A DNA stretch of 64,000 nt from a bacterium (lineage in GTDB: Bacteria > Bacteroidota > Bacteroidia > Flavobacteriales_D > Crocinitomicaceae), in contig JANSYQ010000002.1 of assembly GCA_024742305.1 (NCBI GenBank), positions 124,001 through 188,000 of the forward strand, read 5' to 3'. Each line of letters opens with the position of its first letter. The stretch's first letter is position 1. The position numbers were made by a program, and so were the translations under genes. The notes under the pieces are model-generated. The model was not told where the DNA came from. It saw nothing but the letters and a program-made list of their open reading frames with translations, and ran no database searches. This document shows positions 24,866 through 33,777 of the stretch, one piece after another.

Positions 24866-25816
24866 TTAGAAAATTTCTTTGGCGATTGCTTTCACGGAAT
24901 CGGAATTCGACATCGTATAATAGTGAATGCACGGTACGTTAGCTGCTTTCAACTCTTTCGATTGTTGAATCCCCCACTCGATTCCTACTTGCTCCGCATC
25001 TTTATTCGTTTTACACTTCAATAACTCTGCCGAAAGTGCTTCAGGATAATCAATATGGAAGAATTTAGGCAGGAATGAGATGTGGCGCATGGTTTTAATC
25101 GGCTTCAATCCCGGGATAATTGGGACGTTGATTCCTTCTTTGCGACACGCATCTACAAAGGCGAAGTATTTCTCGTTATCGAAGAACATTTGAGTGACAA
25201 TGTACTCGGCGCCGGCCTCCACCTTCTTTTTCAAATAGTGCAAGTCTGTGCTTAGATTCATCGCTTCGAAGTGTTTCTCTGGATAGCCTGCTGCACCAAT
25301 ACAGAAATTGGTCGGTTCCAAATTAACGTCGTCCATGAGGTAGTTTCCGTTGTTCATTTCATCGATTTGCTCAATTAGTTCAACGGCATACGCATGTCCA
25401 TCATTGTGCGGACGGAACGAACTCTCGGTTTTGATGGAATCACCTCGCAGTGCTAAAACGTTGTCTATTCCAAGGAACTGAAGATCGATCAAGGCGTTTT
25501 CGGTTTCCTCACGACTAAATCCTCCGCAAATCAGGTGAGGAACGGCATCCACTTGATACTTGTTCATAATTGCCGCACAAATCCCAACGGTTCCGGGGCG
25601 TTTGCGGATGGCAATTTTTTCGAGCAAACCGTTCTCTCGCTCCTTGTAGATGAACTCCTCACGGTGGTAGGTAACGTTCACAAATCGTGGTTTGAACTCC
25701 ATCAAGGGATCAATTCCATCATAAATGGATTGAATACTTTTCCCTTTCAACGGAGGTAAAATCTCAAATGAGAAAAGGGTGTCGTCGGATGCTTTTAAAT
25801 GATCGGTTACTTTCAT
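24866..25816 (-). CDS. metF: Methylenetetrahydrofolate reductase
   Basis: A 316-residue FAD enzyme converting 5,10-methylene-THF to 5-methyl-THF for methionine synthesis. It has the TIM-barrel landmarks FSFEILPPLKGKS, FVNVTYHRE, HLICGGFSREE, NVLALRGD, IGAAGYPEKH, GAEYIVTQMFFDN and PIIPGLKPI. The catalytic Glu sits in FEILPP. ATG 25816 is preferred over the upstream TTG at 25825 on codon grounds. A -7 box lies at 25836. Confidence 0.95.
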   Translation of the reverse strand: MKVTDHLKASDDTLFSFEILPPLKGKSIQSIYDGIDPLMEFKPRFVNVTYHREEFIYKERENGLLEKIAIRKRPGTVGICAAIMNKYQVDAVPHLICGGFSREETENALIDLQFLGIDNVLALRGDSIKTESSFRPHNDGHAYAVELIEQIDEMNNGNYLMDDVNLEPTNFCIGAAGYPEKHFEAMNLSTDLHYLKKKVEAGAEYIVTQMFFDNEKYFAFVDACRKEGINVPIIPGLKPIKTMRHISFLPKFFHIDYPEALSAELLKCKTNKDAEQVGIEWGIQQSKELKAANVPCIHYYTMSNSDSVKAIAKEIF

Positions 25817-25835
25817 GCGTTCCAAGAATAGGGGG

Positions 25836-25843
25836 CAAAGATA
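25836..25843 (-). promoter_or_regulatory. -7 box TATCTTTG for metF
   Basis: An exact TAnnTTTG on the minus strand, 19 nt before ATG 25816. No S-adenosylmethionine riboswitch is visible in the short leader. Confidence 0.55.
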
Positions 25844-25898
25844 ATCTTATTGATTCTTTAACCTCGAATATCGTGCAGCATTTCAAGGCTTTCTGAAC

Positions 25899-26558
25899 TT
25901 ATTTTAACAGAGACTCTGCTAGAAGTAAGTCCATGGGAGTGGTTATTTTGATGTTCTCATCGTTTCCTTCCACAAGATGTATGTACTCACCGTTTTGCTC
26001 TACCAAACTCGCGTCATCCGTTATACCATCATGGTAATCTTGCGCATACGCTTGTTCCAAAACAGACTTCTCAAAGCACTGTGGTGTTTGTACGATTCGA
26101 TATTCGGAGCGAATGAGCGCCTCGGACTTCTTCCCAAAAACTTTCCGCAAGGATTCTTTGACGGGAACAACAGGAATCACTGCATTGTAATTTTCTAACG
26201 CGTCAACACATCGCTGCAACGTTTCTGATGAAACAAGCGGTCGTACGCCGTCGTGCACCATAACAATCGGCTCGTTGCACGACTGCAAGGCGTTTTTAAT
26301 GGAATGAAATCGTTCCTGTCCGCCAGCAATTACCTCATGTGGAACATCAAATTGATAAGTATTGATGAGTTCCTCCCAATAGCTCAACCAGCTTTCCGGC
26401 AGTGTAACAATAATCTGAGCGGAATTATTGAATGAATGAAAGAGTGCTATCGTGTGAAAAAGAATGGGTTTTCCAGCCACCTCCATAAACTGCTTCGGGA
26501 TGTCGCCTCGCATGCGCTTTCCGGTTCCACCAGCGGTGATGATTACTGAAATATCCAT
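25899..26558 (-). CDS. ispD: 2-C-methyl-D-erythritol 4-phosphate cytidylyltransferase
   Basis: A 219-residue cytidylyltransferase of the MEP isoprenoid pathway. It shows the CTP-binding ITAGGTGKRMRGDIPKQF motif (7-24), the HDGVRPLVS motif (about 101-109), and the trailing TPQCF and GITDDASLVE segments. All features of IspD are present at normal length. A promoter box lies 4 nt before its ATG. Confidence 0.93.
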   Translation of the reverse strand: MDISVIITAGGTGKRMRGDIPKQFMEVAGKPILFHTIALFHSFNNSAQIIVTLPESWLSYWEELINTYQFDVPHEVIAGGQERFHSIKNALQSCNEPIVMVHDGVRPLVSSETLQRCVDALENYNAVIPVVPVKESLRKVFGKKSEALIRSEYRIVQTPQCFEKSVLEQAYAQDYHDGITDDASLVEQNGEYIHLVEGNDENIKITTPMDLLLAESLLK

Positions 26559-26562
26559 GCTT

Positions 26563-26570
26563 CAAAATTA
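26563..26570 (-). promoter_or_regulatory. -7 box TAATTTTG for ispD
   Basis: An exact TAnnTTTG on the minus strand, ending 4 nt before ATG 26558, implying leaderless or near-leaderless transcription. Confidence 0.5.
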
Positions 26571-26703
26571 GGGTTTCTTTTTGATGTGGAATGTTACTAG
26601 ATTTTTATTATTACTGTCGATCCTCCCGTCTAAACGCGATACAATGATTATCTCAGTGTAACATATTTGTTTCCTACTTTACTCCTTCTTGCTGAGCTAT
26701 AGG

Positions 26704-26742
26704 TCACAAAAAAACCCTGACAATCATAATGATGTCAGGGTT
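26704..26742 (-). terminator. Rho-independent terminator
   Basis: On the minus strand a perfect 9-bp stem (AACCCTGAC / GTCAGGGTT, 12-nt loop, 26713-26742) is followed by a run of seven T. It ends the small membrane protein gene at 26763. Confidence 0.8.
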
Positions 26743-26762
26743 CAATATCGGTTGAAATACGA

Positions 26763-26957
26763 TTACTTCAATTGGTTTGGATCGTTTTCCGCTTGAGCAT
26801 TGAATTTTTTCTGCCAGTTCAACCAGTAGAACAATCCAATAAATCCTAGAACGATACATGCATAGTTGAACATGTTTCCAATCATGTCACCTTGTAACAA
26901 GATGAATGTCCATTGCAAAAAGTCGCCAATTCCCCAAAAAAGATCGTAAAGTGTCAT
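26763..26957 (-). CDS. Small membrane protein (DUF6341-like)
   Basis: A 64-residue protein with one clear membrane helix (MFNYACIVLGFIGLFYWLNW) and an N-terminal amphipathic part (LFWGIGDFLQWTFILLQGDM). It resembles the small DUF6341 membrane proteins found across Flavobacteriales. It has its own strong terminator just downstream. Function unknown. Confidence 0.7.
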   Translation of the reverse strand: MTLYDLFWGIGDFLQWTFILLQGDMIGNMFNYACIVLGFIGLFYWLNWQKKFNAQAENDPNQLK

Positions 26958-27080
26958 GTCTTTGTTTTATCTGTTACAAATTAAATCAATTTTTTCCTTT
27001 CTGTGATAGCTTTTGAGTGAAATATTCATCCTAAGTGTGTGCGATTTTCAAAGGTTTGGCAAGAAGTTCACAATTGTGAG

Positions 27081-27234
27081 TTTACCACGGAGGCACGAAG
27101 CGCACGGAGCATAGTTTAAAACATTAGACTAGTTAAGAACACTGAGGATTATGACGAAGTCATAATCCTCAGTGTTCCTCTAACAAGTAACTTATACACA
27201 TGTTAATTAGTGTGCCTTGTGCCTCCGTGGTAAA
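27081..27234. repeat. Nested palindromic (MITE-like) element
   Basis: A 154-bp element with 16-bp perfect terminal inverted repeats (27081-27096 and 27219-27234, core ACCACGGAGGCAC). At its centre is a perfect hairpin with 19-bp arms and a 3-nt loop (27137-27177). It lies in a 400-bp gap (26958-27360) with no other feature seen. Nested perfect palindromes suggest a non-autonomous mobile or REP-type element rather than a terminator. Confidence 0.7.
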
Positions 27235-27360
27235 AAAATGCAGATTGCCCTCATCTATGAAGTCGCTTCCTAAAGGGTTAGGAATGCCGACTATGATAAG
27301 AAACGGAAAGATTTCATTAAGATCGAGTAGGTTATGATTTTCTATATTTACTTTCCTGCG

Positions 27361-27768
27361 ATGAAAAACGAAACGGTTTACGACATACTGCTTGATTATT
27401 TGGAACAGCGAAAAAGTTTCAACCTTGATTCAAAGTCGATTGAACGACGATTAAGTAAGATAGGAAAGAATGAGGATCAAATTCACGAGATTATGGTGGA
27501 GTTTGACGATGAGTGGGATCGGGAACAATTATTTCAGCACGAATTAAAGAAGGCTAATTTCAACCTTTACGGTGGAGGTTTTCTTGCCGTCGCCTTTGCC
27601 GTTTTAAGTATTCTATCCGCACTGAATGTAATTACTTTCGGTGGAGTTAATTTCGTTTTTTATGGTGCTGTTGCCTTCAGTACGGCTAGCGCAATATGGG
27701 GGTGGAACACACTCCGAAAGTCGGATCTGAGAGACAAACGCCTACGAATCAAGTATGAGAAATGGTAA
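27361..27768 (+). CDS. Membrane protein with two C-terminal helices
   Basis: From ATG 27361 the product is 135 residues: a charged helical N-terminal half (ILLDYLEQRKSFNLDSKSIERRLSKIGK) followed by two membrane helices (FLAVAFAVLSILSALNVI and FVFYGAVAFSTASAIWGW) and a basic C-terminus. A near-consensus -7 box TATATTTA precedes it. No family recognised. Confidence 0.6.
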   Translation: MKNETVYDILLDYLEQRKSFNLDSKSIERRLSKIGKNEDQIHEIMVEFDDEWDREQLFQHELKKANFNLYGGGFLAVAFAVLSILSALNVITFGGVNFVFYGAVAFSTASAIWGWNTLRKSDLRDKRLRIKYEKW

Positions 27769-27853
27769 GATTTTTAATTGGAGACACTAGACTATAGCTT
27801 ATTCCTTATTCCGCGTCTGCGCCGTAGCTTCGGCGAAGGAGCATTATTCTTTA

Positions 27854-28630
27854 TCAAGAAACGATTTTCTCCACTGCCTGCGTTAACTCAATGAACTGCT
27901 CTACGCTCAACACCTCTGGGCGAAGCGTTAAGTATTCGTGATCAAACTCCTTCCCTTTGATAAGTGGCTTGAGTCCGTTACGAATAGTTTTGCGCCGTTG
28001 GTTGAAACACATTTTCACAATTTGCTTGAACAATTTCTCATCGCATGGCAAAGTGTCACGGTCATTTCGTGTGCAGCGAATTACACCCGACTTCACTTTT
28101 GGTGGTGGGTTAAAAACGTGTTCATCTACCGTGAAACAATACTCAATATCATAATACGCTTGCAGTAAAACACTGAGAATTCCGTACTGTTTGCTGCCTG
28201 GTTTTTCCGCGACGCGTTCCGCAACTTCCTTTTGGAACATGCCCATAATCTCAGGAACCTGATTCCGATATTCCAAACATTTGAAAAGAATTTGCGATGA
28301 AATATTGTAGGGGAAATTGCCCACTACGCCGAAAGGTTCCGTTCCTAAGTGTTTCTGCAAATCTGTTTTCAAGAAGTCCGCTTCGAGAATTTTATTCGAT
28401 GGGACAATGCCATTCACTCGCAAGTACTCAATACTCTCCGAATCTATATCCATGACCCACGTTTCGAGATCCCGTGCCACGAGGAACTCAGTCAATGCCC
28501 CCATTCCGGGACCAATTTCTAGCACCCGCTGACACCCATTTTTTACACTGTATTGGTCGGCGATTTTTCGACAGATATTTTTATCCGTGAGAAAGTGTTG
28601 CCCAAGATGTTTTTTCGCTCGAACACTCAT
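27854..28630 (-). CDS. rsmA: 16S rRNA dimethyladenosine transferase (RsmA/KsgA)
   Basis: The 258-residue methyltransferase dimethylates A1518 and A1519 of 16S rRNA late in 30S assembly. It has the family N-terminus KKHLGQHFLTD, the SAM motif VLEIGPGMGALTEFL, the catalytic NFPYNISSQIL (motif IV) and PPPKVKSGVIR. It overlaps the DUF4286 gene upstream by 4 nt, so the two form an operon. Confidence 0.95.
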   Translation of the reverse strand: MSVRAKKHLGQHFLTDKNICRKIADQYSVKNGCQRVLEIGPGMGALTEFLVARDLETWVMDIDSESIEYLRVNGIVPSNKILEADFLKTDLQKHLGTEPFGVVGNFPYNISSQILFKCLEYRNQVPEIMGMFQKEVAERVAEKPGSKQYGILSVLLQAYYDIEYCFTVDEHVFNPPPKVKSGVIRCTRNDRDTLPCDEKLFKQIVKMCFNQRRKTIRNGLKPLIKGKEFDHEYLTLRPEVLSVEQFIELTQAVEKIVS

Positions 28631-28941
28631 GGTTTGAATTCTTCTACAATGGTCATCATGGTTCTGAATGCCGCAAATCTGCCACTGTAACGTTCCGTAT
28701 GTTCTCTTTGAAGCGTAGGTGCATGATTGGCTTGATATTCCTCAAACTTTTCTTGACTTACCGCTACATACGATACCGCATACGCCATTCCGCCCTGCTC
28801 TTCAGCATGAATTCTAGAAAGTCGACCTTCGATAAAGCATCCTGTAGCAATTACGTCGGGAATGTGTTTGGAGCGCATCCATTCCAACCATTCCTGCTCG
28901 GCACTTTCGTCAATACTAACGGTTACATTGTATAGAATCAT
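28627..28941 (-). CDS. DUF4286 family protein
   Basis: A 104-residue dimeric alpha/beta-barrel-like protein: MILYNVTVSIDESAEQEWLEWMRSKHIPDVIATG, followed by YAVSYVAVSQEKFEEYQANHAP. DUF4286 proteins are small, cytoplasmic and common in Bacteroidota; function unknown. It overlaps rsmA by 4 nt and has a promoter box (TACCTTCG) 4 nt before its ATG. Confidence 0.85.
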   Translation of the reverse strand: MILYNVTVSIDESAEQEWLEWMRSKHIPDVIATGCFIEGRLSRIHAEEQGGMAYAVSYVAVSQEKFEEYQANHAPTLQREHTERYSGRFAAFRTMMTIVEEFKP

Positions 28942-28945
28942 GTTG

Positions 28946-28953
28946 CGAAGGTA
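28946..28953 (-). promoter_or_regulatory. -7 box TACCTTCG for DUF4286-rsmA
   Basis: One mismatch to TAnnTTTG on the minus strand, 4 nt before ATG 28941. The same variant precedes yicC at 32871. Confidence 0.4.
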
Positions 28954-28994
28954 CGGAAAGATAAAAGATGGAGAGATTGAATGAATTGGATCGT

Positions 28995-30578
28995 CTAATA
29001 AGCCTCTGCCACGCTATGCACGTCAATTAATTGGTAAGGCGCTACAGAGCTGCCAGTAACCATAAATCGGACATCTGTGCGGTAAGTGGAACCCAGTTTT
29101 AATGAGGTGTTGATCGATTCGAAGTAGTTTTCATCGGTACTACAAAAGTGATAACGGAATTTTTGAGACGGCTTTTCTTCTTGGAAGCTACCCACAGGTG
29201 GTACAAATGGAACAAACTCTTGACCTGCGACTGTTGTGAGTACATCTCCTGCGTTCATTTTAAAGGTTGCAGTCATTCCGTATCGAACGATCAAGGAGTA
29301 CACCGAGCCGGATGTCTTATTATCACTCACGTACACAATGATATCGTAATCGCTACTATTGCGAAACTCTACGGATTTCTTTCCTGATTTTTTTGATAAA
29401 TCCTTTACACCCGGATAGCGCACGAAATCAACATCTTTTGCGCACGAATCCTCGTAGTAGTTTTCCTTGAGCGTTACGTCTTTGTTGACATCGGAAAAAA
29501 TTTGCTCCATCAAAGGCGTTTTGAAGGGCTCTCTAAGTGCGATTTGTGTACCGCTTTGAATAACGATATTCGGGTCCACCATGCGGCCTTCCATGAACGA
29601 CTCGTCATCAATTACACTTGCCAAAGAATCAATTTTCTTCAACTCTTCCTCTGTGAAATCAGCATTGGCACTATCATACGCGTGATACACATCGGCCTCG
29701 CTAAAAGGTTTGGCTATCAACAGGTATATTCCAGTACCTAGCACCCCTAAAATGATCAATCCCACCAGTATCGGTCGAATGCGAATACCGGTTTTGGCCA
29801 TTTCCAGTTTCTTTACTTGAAGCTTCCCAGCAGCTAGGTCCTTGCGTAAATTGTACAGTTTGACTTTGTGTTCCTTGTTTAACTCTAGCCGTTCCATTTG
29901 CTTTAAGATCCAGTTGGCAAACCGAACCGTACAAGATGGCGCATGAATAGCTTCCATAATCCGATCGACGTACTCCATCTTTAACGCATAGGAACGCTTC
30001 GATAGGTAGTTCATGGACTCCATGAACGCATCTGAACACAAAGGCGTCACGGTATTGATCAAAGCTTGCTCGTTGTTGAGCGTATGTGCGGTAGAAAGTT
30101 CTTCCAATTGCGCTCGAACGGGTTTGAAGAGCTGCATTTCCACGGTTGCTCGTGTATCATCTTCCAATAGCGGACAGAACGAGTAGTGATTCGTTAGCGC
30201 CTCCATTTCCGATGGAATTCCACGCAATAAAATAGGACCTAAAAAGGGGGAAAGAAACTGTTTAAACTTTGGGGCAAAGGTATGACTCAGTACATTTTGA
30301 TCGTCGCGAAACTTTCCTGCCACTTTCTCCTCTGCCAATGTTTTTGACAAAGAGGTTGACTGGTTCACCCAACCGTGAAATACAATGGATTCCGGTGATT
30401 GAATGGAAGCAACAAACTGAAGAAAATCATTACGATCAATTCCTTCCTTTTCGCGAATGGCATCACCTTCCGAAGATTGCAATCGGTTCAAAAAAGAAGC
30501 GTGTGCTTCCGGAGAAAGCAAGTCTGTCTCCTTCGTATATAACTCTTTGAAAACGGAAAGTGAAATCCAGCGCGCCAT
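28995..30578 (-). CDS. Large single-pass membrane protein of unknown function
   Basis: A 527-residue protein with a helical, apparently cytoplasmic N-terminal part of about 270 residues (PLCSDAFMESMNYLSKRSYAL...VRFANWILKQMERL), one membrane helix (ILVGLIILGVLGTGIYLLI, about 273-291), and a beta-rich extracytoplasmic C-terminal part (KKSVEFRNSSDYDIIVYV, YSLIVRYGMTATFKMNAGD). There is no signal peptide or catalytic motif. Gene length and position upstream of no obvious operon partner give little clue. Confidence 0.7.
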   Translation of the reverse strand: MARWISLSVFKELYTKETDLLSPEAHASFLNRLQSSEGDAIREKEGIDRNDFLQFVASIQSPESIVFHGWVNQSTSLSKTLAEEKVAGKFRDDQNVLSHTFAPKFKQFLSPFLGPILLRGIPSEMEALTNHYSFCPLLEDDTRATVEMQLFKPVRAQLEELSTAHTLNNEQALINTVTPLCSDAFMESMNYLSKRSYALKMEYVDRIMEAIHAPSCTVRFANWILKQMERLELNKEHKVKLYNLRKDLAAGKLQVKKLEMAKTGIRIRPILVGLIILGVLGTGIYLLIAKPFSEADVYHAYDSANADFTEEELKKIDSLASVIDDESFMEGRMVDPNIVIQSGTQIALREPFKTPLMEQIFSDVNKDVTLKENYYEDSCAKDVDFVRYPGVKDLSKKSGKKSVEFRNSSDYDIIVYVSDNKTSGSVYSLIVRYGMTATFKMNAGDVLTTVAGQEFVPFVPPVGSFQEEKPSQKFRYHFCSTDENYFESINTSLKLGSTYRTDVRFMVTGSSVAPYQLIDVHSVAEAY

Positions 30579-30628
30579 GCTTCAATTTGATTTAAAAATA
30601 AGCAATTTTCAACACGACCGCCGACACT

Positions 30629-32212
30629 CTAGAGTTCTTTCAAGGCTTGAATAACTTCTGTATCGAATTCATCACGAACAATGAAAACTCCTTCTTCCAA
30701 CCACAACTGGCGGGCAATTTCTGTCTTAAGCAATTGTTTGATGCGAATTTTACTTCTTTTGATCCCGTTTCTATCTCGCGGAATTTGGTACTCTTCTTCA
30801 GCGAATTTCACAAACTGTTCCAGGATATAGTCTGTTACTTGGAACGAAGAAGCAAAGTGGTGCGCACTCTTCCATTTGTTCCGTTTGTTTTGGACGTAGT
30901 CAAAAGCGAATGCATTTACTACAGGGCTCACATTTATGCGTGTCAAGTACCAACTGCCCCCGGTGGAGTCGAATGGAACAAATACGTCTGGCATAATTCC
31001 TCCGCCGCCGTACACAACCTTTCCTTTTTTCGTTACGAATTTCAAGGAGTCTACGAAAATACTGGAGTCCACCTCATACAATTCACCGTTGTCCATGCGC
31101 TCCGTTAAGTCATTCAAGTAGGCCTCGTTGCCTTCGGTATAAGGGCGTTGCACACATCGACCCAAAGGCGTGTAGTAACGGGCAATGGTTAAGCGGATAT
31201 TACTACCATCGCGCAGTTCCGTATCCTGTTGCACCAAGCCTTTTCCGAATGAACGTCGACCAACAATGGTTCCGCGATCGTTATCCTGAATAGCTCCAGC
31301 CAAAATTTCCGAAGCGGAAGCGCTGCTTGAATTGATCAAAACGGCCACCTCAACATCTTTCAAAATACCATCGGATGAAGAGCGATACACTTCATCTTTT
31401 ACATTCTTTCCTTTCGTTTCTACAATCTTCAATCCGCCCGGCAAGAATTCGTCGGCTATTTTAACCGCTGCCGACAACACGCCACCTGGATTTCCTCTCA
31501 GGTCGAGCACTAACTTTTTCATTCCCTGGCTCTTCAAACTTGAAGCCGCACTTCGGAATTCCAAGGCGGTATTTTTTGAAAAGGAGGCAATTCGAATGAA
31601 TCCTGTTTCACGGTTCATCATGTAGCTTGCCGTAACTGAGTTCAAAGGGATGGACCCACGGGTAATCGTTTTATTCAAACGTCTTCCATCGCGCCACAAC
31701 TGCACCTTCACCTCTGTTCCTCGGGTTCCTTTTAGCAGTTTTTGCACCTTTTCGTTCGTAATTCCATTGCTGGCAATACTTTTCCCGTCTACTTTGACAA
31801 TCTTATCTCCGGCTTTCAACCCGGATGCCTCTGATGGCGATCCTTCTACAACATTTGTCACGCATACGGTATCACGGATAATGAAAAAGCGGATGCCTAC
31901 ACCTCCAAACTCTCCCTGAATTCCTTCATTTACGGCTTTTAAATCCTCCGCTGAAATATAATTGCTATGTGGGTCCAAACGGTGCAACATATCCGAAACT
32001 GTTTGCTCAAAAAGATCCTCTACATCTACCGAATCCACATATTTCTTGTCGATAAGGTGCATGATGTCTTGCAACTTCCGTGTGTGCGAACCTTGATATG
32101 AAAACTGCTCCTCACTGGGCGCTGGATTCAATCGACCACCAATTAAAAGTCCCACAGCTAGTGACACCGAAACAATCAGTGGAATCAAATACGCTTTACT
32201 ATTATTCTCCAT
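30629..32212 (-). CDS. S41 C-terminal processing peptidase (CtpA/Prc-like)
   Basis: From ATG 32212 the protein has 527 residues: an N-terminal membrane anchor (AYLIPLIVSVSLAVGLLIGG), a PDZ domain (about 95-170, GEFGGVGIRF...GLKAGDKIVKVDG) and the S41 protease core. The core shows LVLDLRGNPGG, the nucleophile motif NSSSASASEILAGAI and the Lys in RRSFGKGLVQ, forming the Ser/Lys dyad. It degrades or trims periplasmic proteins. An alternative start at 32239 would add 9 residues. It overlaps the deaminase gene by 11 nt. Confidence 0.9.
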   Translation of the reverse strand: MENNSKAYLIPLIVSVSLAVGLLIGGRLNPAPSEEQFSYQGSHTRKLQDIMHLIDKKYVDSVDVEDLFEQTVSDMLHRLDPHSNYISAEDLKAVNEGIQGEFGGVGIRFFIIRDTVCVTNVVEGSPSEASGLKAGDKIVKVDGKSIASNGITNEKVQKLLKGTRGTEVKVQLWRDGRRLNKTITRGSIPLNSVTASYMMNRETGFIRIASFSKNTALEFRSAASSLKSQGMKKLVLDLRGNPGGVLSAAVKIADEFLPGGLKIVETKGKNVKDEVYRSSSDGILKDVEVAVLINSSSASASEILAGAIQDNDRGTIVGRRSFGKGLVQQDTELRDGSNIRLTIARYYTPLGRCVQRPYTEGNEAYLNDLTERMDNGELYEVDSSIFVDSLKFVTKKGKVVYGGGGIMPDVFVPFDSTGGSWYLTRINVSPVVNAFAFDYVQNKRNKWKSAHHFASSFQVTDYILEQFVKFAEEEYQIPRDRNGIKRSKIRIKQLLKTEIARQLWLEEGVFIVRDEFDTEVIQALKEL

Positions 32213-32651
32213 CAAATGGGTTTTCAATTTGTTCAACATTTACGCCGGCTTGACGTAAAAACTCAACTCCGCTTTGATCTTTGTAAGCATGCACAAATAC
32301 CACACGGTTGATACCGGATTGGACGATCAACTTACTACAATCTTTACAGGGCGATAAGGTTATATATAAGGTAGCATCATCACAGTTATGCGTTGACTTC
32401 GCCACTTTTAGGATGGCGTTGGCCTCTGCATGAAGCACATACCAATGCGTTTCTCCTTGATCATTTTCACAGCAGTTATCGAATCCGCTAGGGGTTCCAT
32501 TGTAACCATCGGAGATGATCATTCCATCCTTTACAATTAACGCCCCGACCTGCTTTCTAGTACAATGAGACAATTCTGACCAAGTTGCCGCCATGCGCAA
32601 ATAGGCCTTGTCGTAACGCAATTGTTTGATTGAACTTTTTGTTCCTTGCAT
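32202..32651 (-). CDS. dCMP/cytidine deaminase-family protein
   Basis: A 149-residue zinc deaminase with HAEANAIL (the proton-shuttling Glu) and TLSPCKDCSKLI (Cys zinc ligands), plus the ComEB/dCMP-deaminase motif GYNGTPSGFDNC. It should deaminate dCMP to dUMP for dTTP synthesis. ATG 32651 is chosen over an upstream start at 32693 because an exact -7 box lies just before it. The stop overlaps the start of the S41 protease gene. Confidence 0.88.
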   Translation of the reverse strand: MQGTKSSIKQLRYDKAYLRMAATWSELSHCTRKQVGALIVKDGMIISDGYNGTPSGFDNCCENDQGETHWYVLHAEANAILKVAKSTHNCDDATLYITLSPCKDCSKLIVQSGINRVVFVHAYKDQSGVEFLRQAGVNVEQIENPFDGE

Positions 32652-32656
32652 AAGAT

Positions 32657-32664
32657 CAAAAGTA
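32657..32664 (-). promoter_or_regulatory. -7 box TACTTTTG for deaminase-S41 operon
   Basis: An exact TAnnTTTG on the minus strand, 5 nt before ATG 32651, implying a near-leaderless mRNA. Confidence 0.55.
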
Positions 32665-32870
32665 GCAAATTGTTTCGCCCGAAAAGACGGCAAACTACGA
32701 TTTCGAATGGATTACAACCTTTTTTAACTACTGCCTTTCCATTGGCGCTCAAGATGATGTTTGAAAACGAACCGCGTATTGAGAGCACTGGGAATTGTTG
32801 CCGAGCCTTAAATTAGTATCTCTTATCTCTTCGATGGTCAACGCTGCCCTCGTCATCGGCTCTATTTTCG

Positions 32871-32878
32871 TACCTTCG
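32871..32878 (+). promoter_or_regulatory. -7-like box TACCTTCG for yicC-gmk-nadD
   Basis: One mismatch to TAnnTTTG, 15 nt before the yicC ATG at 32894. Confidence 0.4.
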
Positions 32879-32893
32879 CCTAAAATTTGATAT

Positions 32894-33757
32894 ATGCTCA
32901 TGTCCATGACAGGTTTCGGGAAAGCATCCGGAAGCCACCAATCAAAAAAAGTTACTGTCGAAATTCGTTCATTAAATAGCAAATCTATTGACTTAAATGT
33001 CCGAATGCCACAACGTTACAAAGAGCTTGACGCCGATGTTCGCAAGTACGTTTCAAATGCACTTGGAAGAGGAAAGGTAGACGTAACAATCAACATGGAC
33101 AGCATGGGCGAGGAAAGCTCCGTGTCCATAAATCAAGGCTTAGCAAAGAAATACTACGAGGAGTTAAAGTCCTTAGGGGCGGTGCTGAATGAAGAGTCGG
33201 AAGATTATTTATCCTTGGTGCTACGAATGCCGGAAGTAATGGAGAGCAAGTCCGAAGCATTAGAGGATCAGGAAGTTGTTTGGTTAATGGAACTCATTGA
33301 GGAAGCCACCAAAAATTTGTGTGATTTCCGCCGAAAGGAAGGGAAAGAATTGGAGGAGGAATTCTTGGGACGGATTAACGACATCAGAGTGGCCTTGGAA
33401 GAAGTTCCAAATTACGAAGACGAGCGAATTTCTGTTATCCGAGAGCGCATGCGTAAAGGGCTGGAAGAAATCGAAGGCGGCTACGACGAAAATCGTTTTG
33501 AGCAAGAAATGATATTCTATCTAGAAAAACTTGACATTTCGGAGGAGAAAATGCGCCTTGCCAACCACTTGAATTACTTCGAAGAAACCATGCGAAAAGA
33601 AGGCTCTGGAAAGAAATTGGGCTTTATTGGTCAAGAAATTGGTCGTGAAATAAATACCCTTGGAAGTAAGAGCAATCATGCACAAATGCAGAAGCTGGTC
33701 ATCGGCATGAAAGATGCACTTGAAAAAATAAAAGAACAAATACTGAACACTTTGTAA
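32894..33757 (+). CDS. yicC: YicC/YloC-family endoribonuclease
   Basis: A 287-residue protein with the family N-terminus (MLMSMTGFGKASG), SLNSKSIDLNVRMPQRYKELDADVRKYV, and the C-terminal DUF1732 region ending HLNYFEETMRKEG...GRKLGFIGQEIGREINTLGSKSN-type sequence. YicC proteins are hexameric RNases involved in stationary-phase fitness and sRNA turnover. It heads a three-gene operon with gmk and nadD, a common order. Confidence 0.92.
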   Translation: MLMSMTGFGKASGSHQSKKVTVEIRSLNSKSIDLNVRMPQRYKELDADVRKYVSNALGRGKVDVTINMDSMGEESSVSINQGLAKKYYEELKSLGAVLNEESEDYLSLVLRMPEVMESKSEALEDQEVVWLMELIEEATKNLCDFRRKEGKELEEEFLGRINDIRVALEEVPNYEDERISVIRERMRKGLEEIEGGYDENRFEQEMIFYLEKLDISEEKMRLANHLNYFEETMRKEGSGKKLGFIGQEIGREINTLGSKSNHAQMQKLVIGMKDALEKIKEQILNTL

Positions 33758-33777
33758 ATCTTTCCGTAGAAGAGGGT

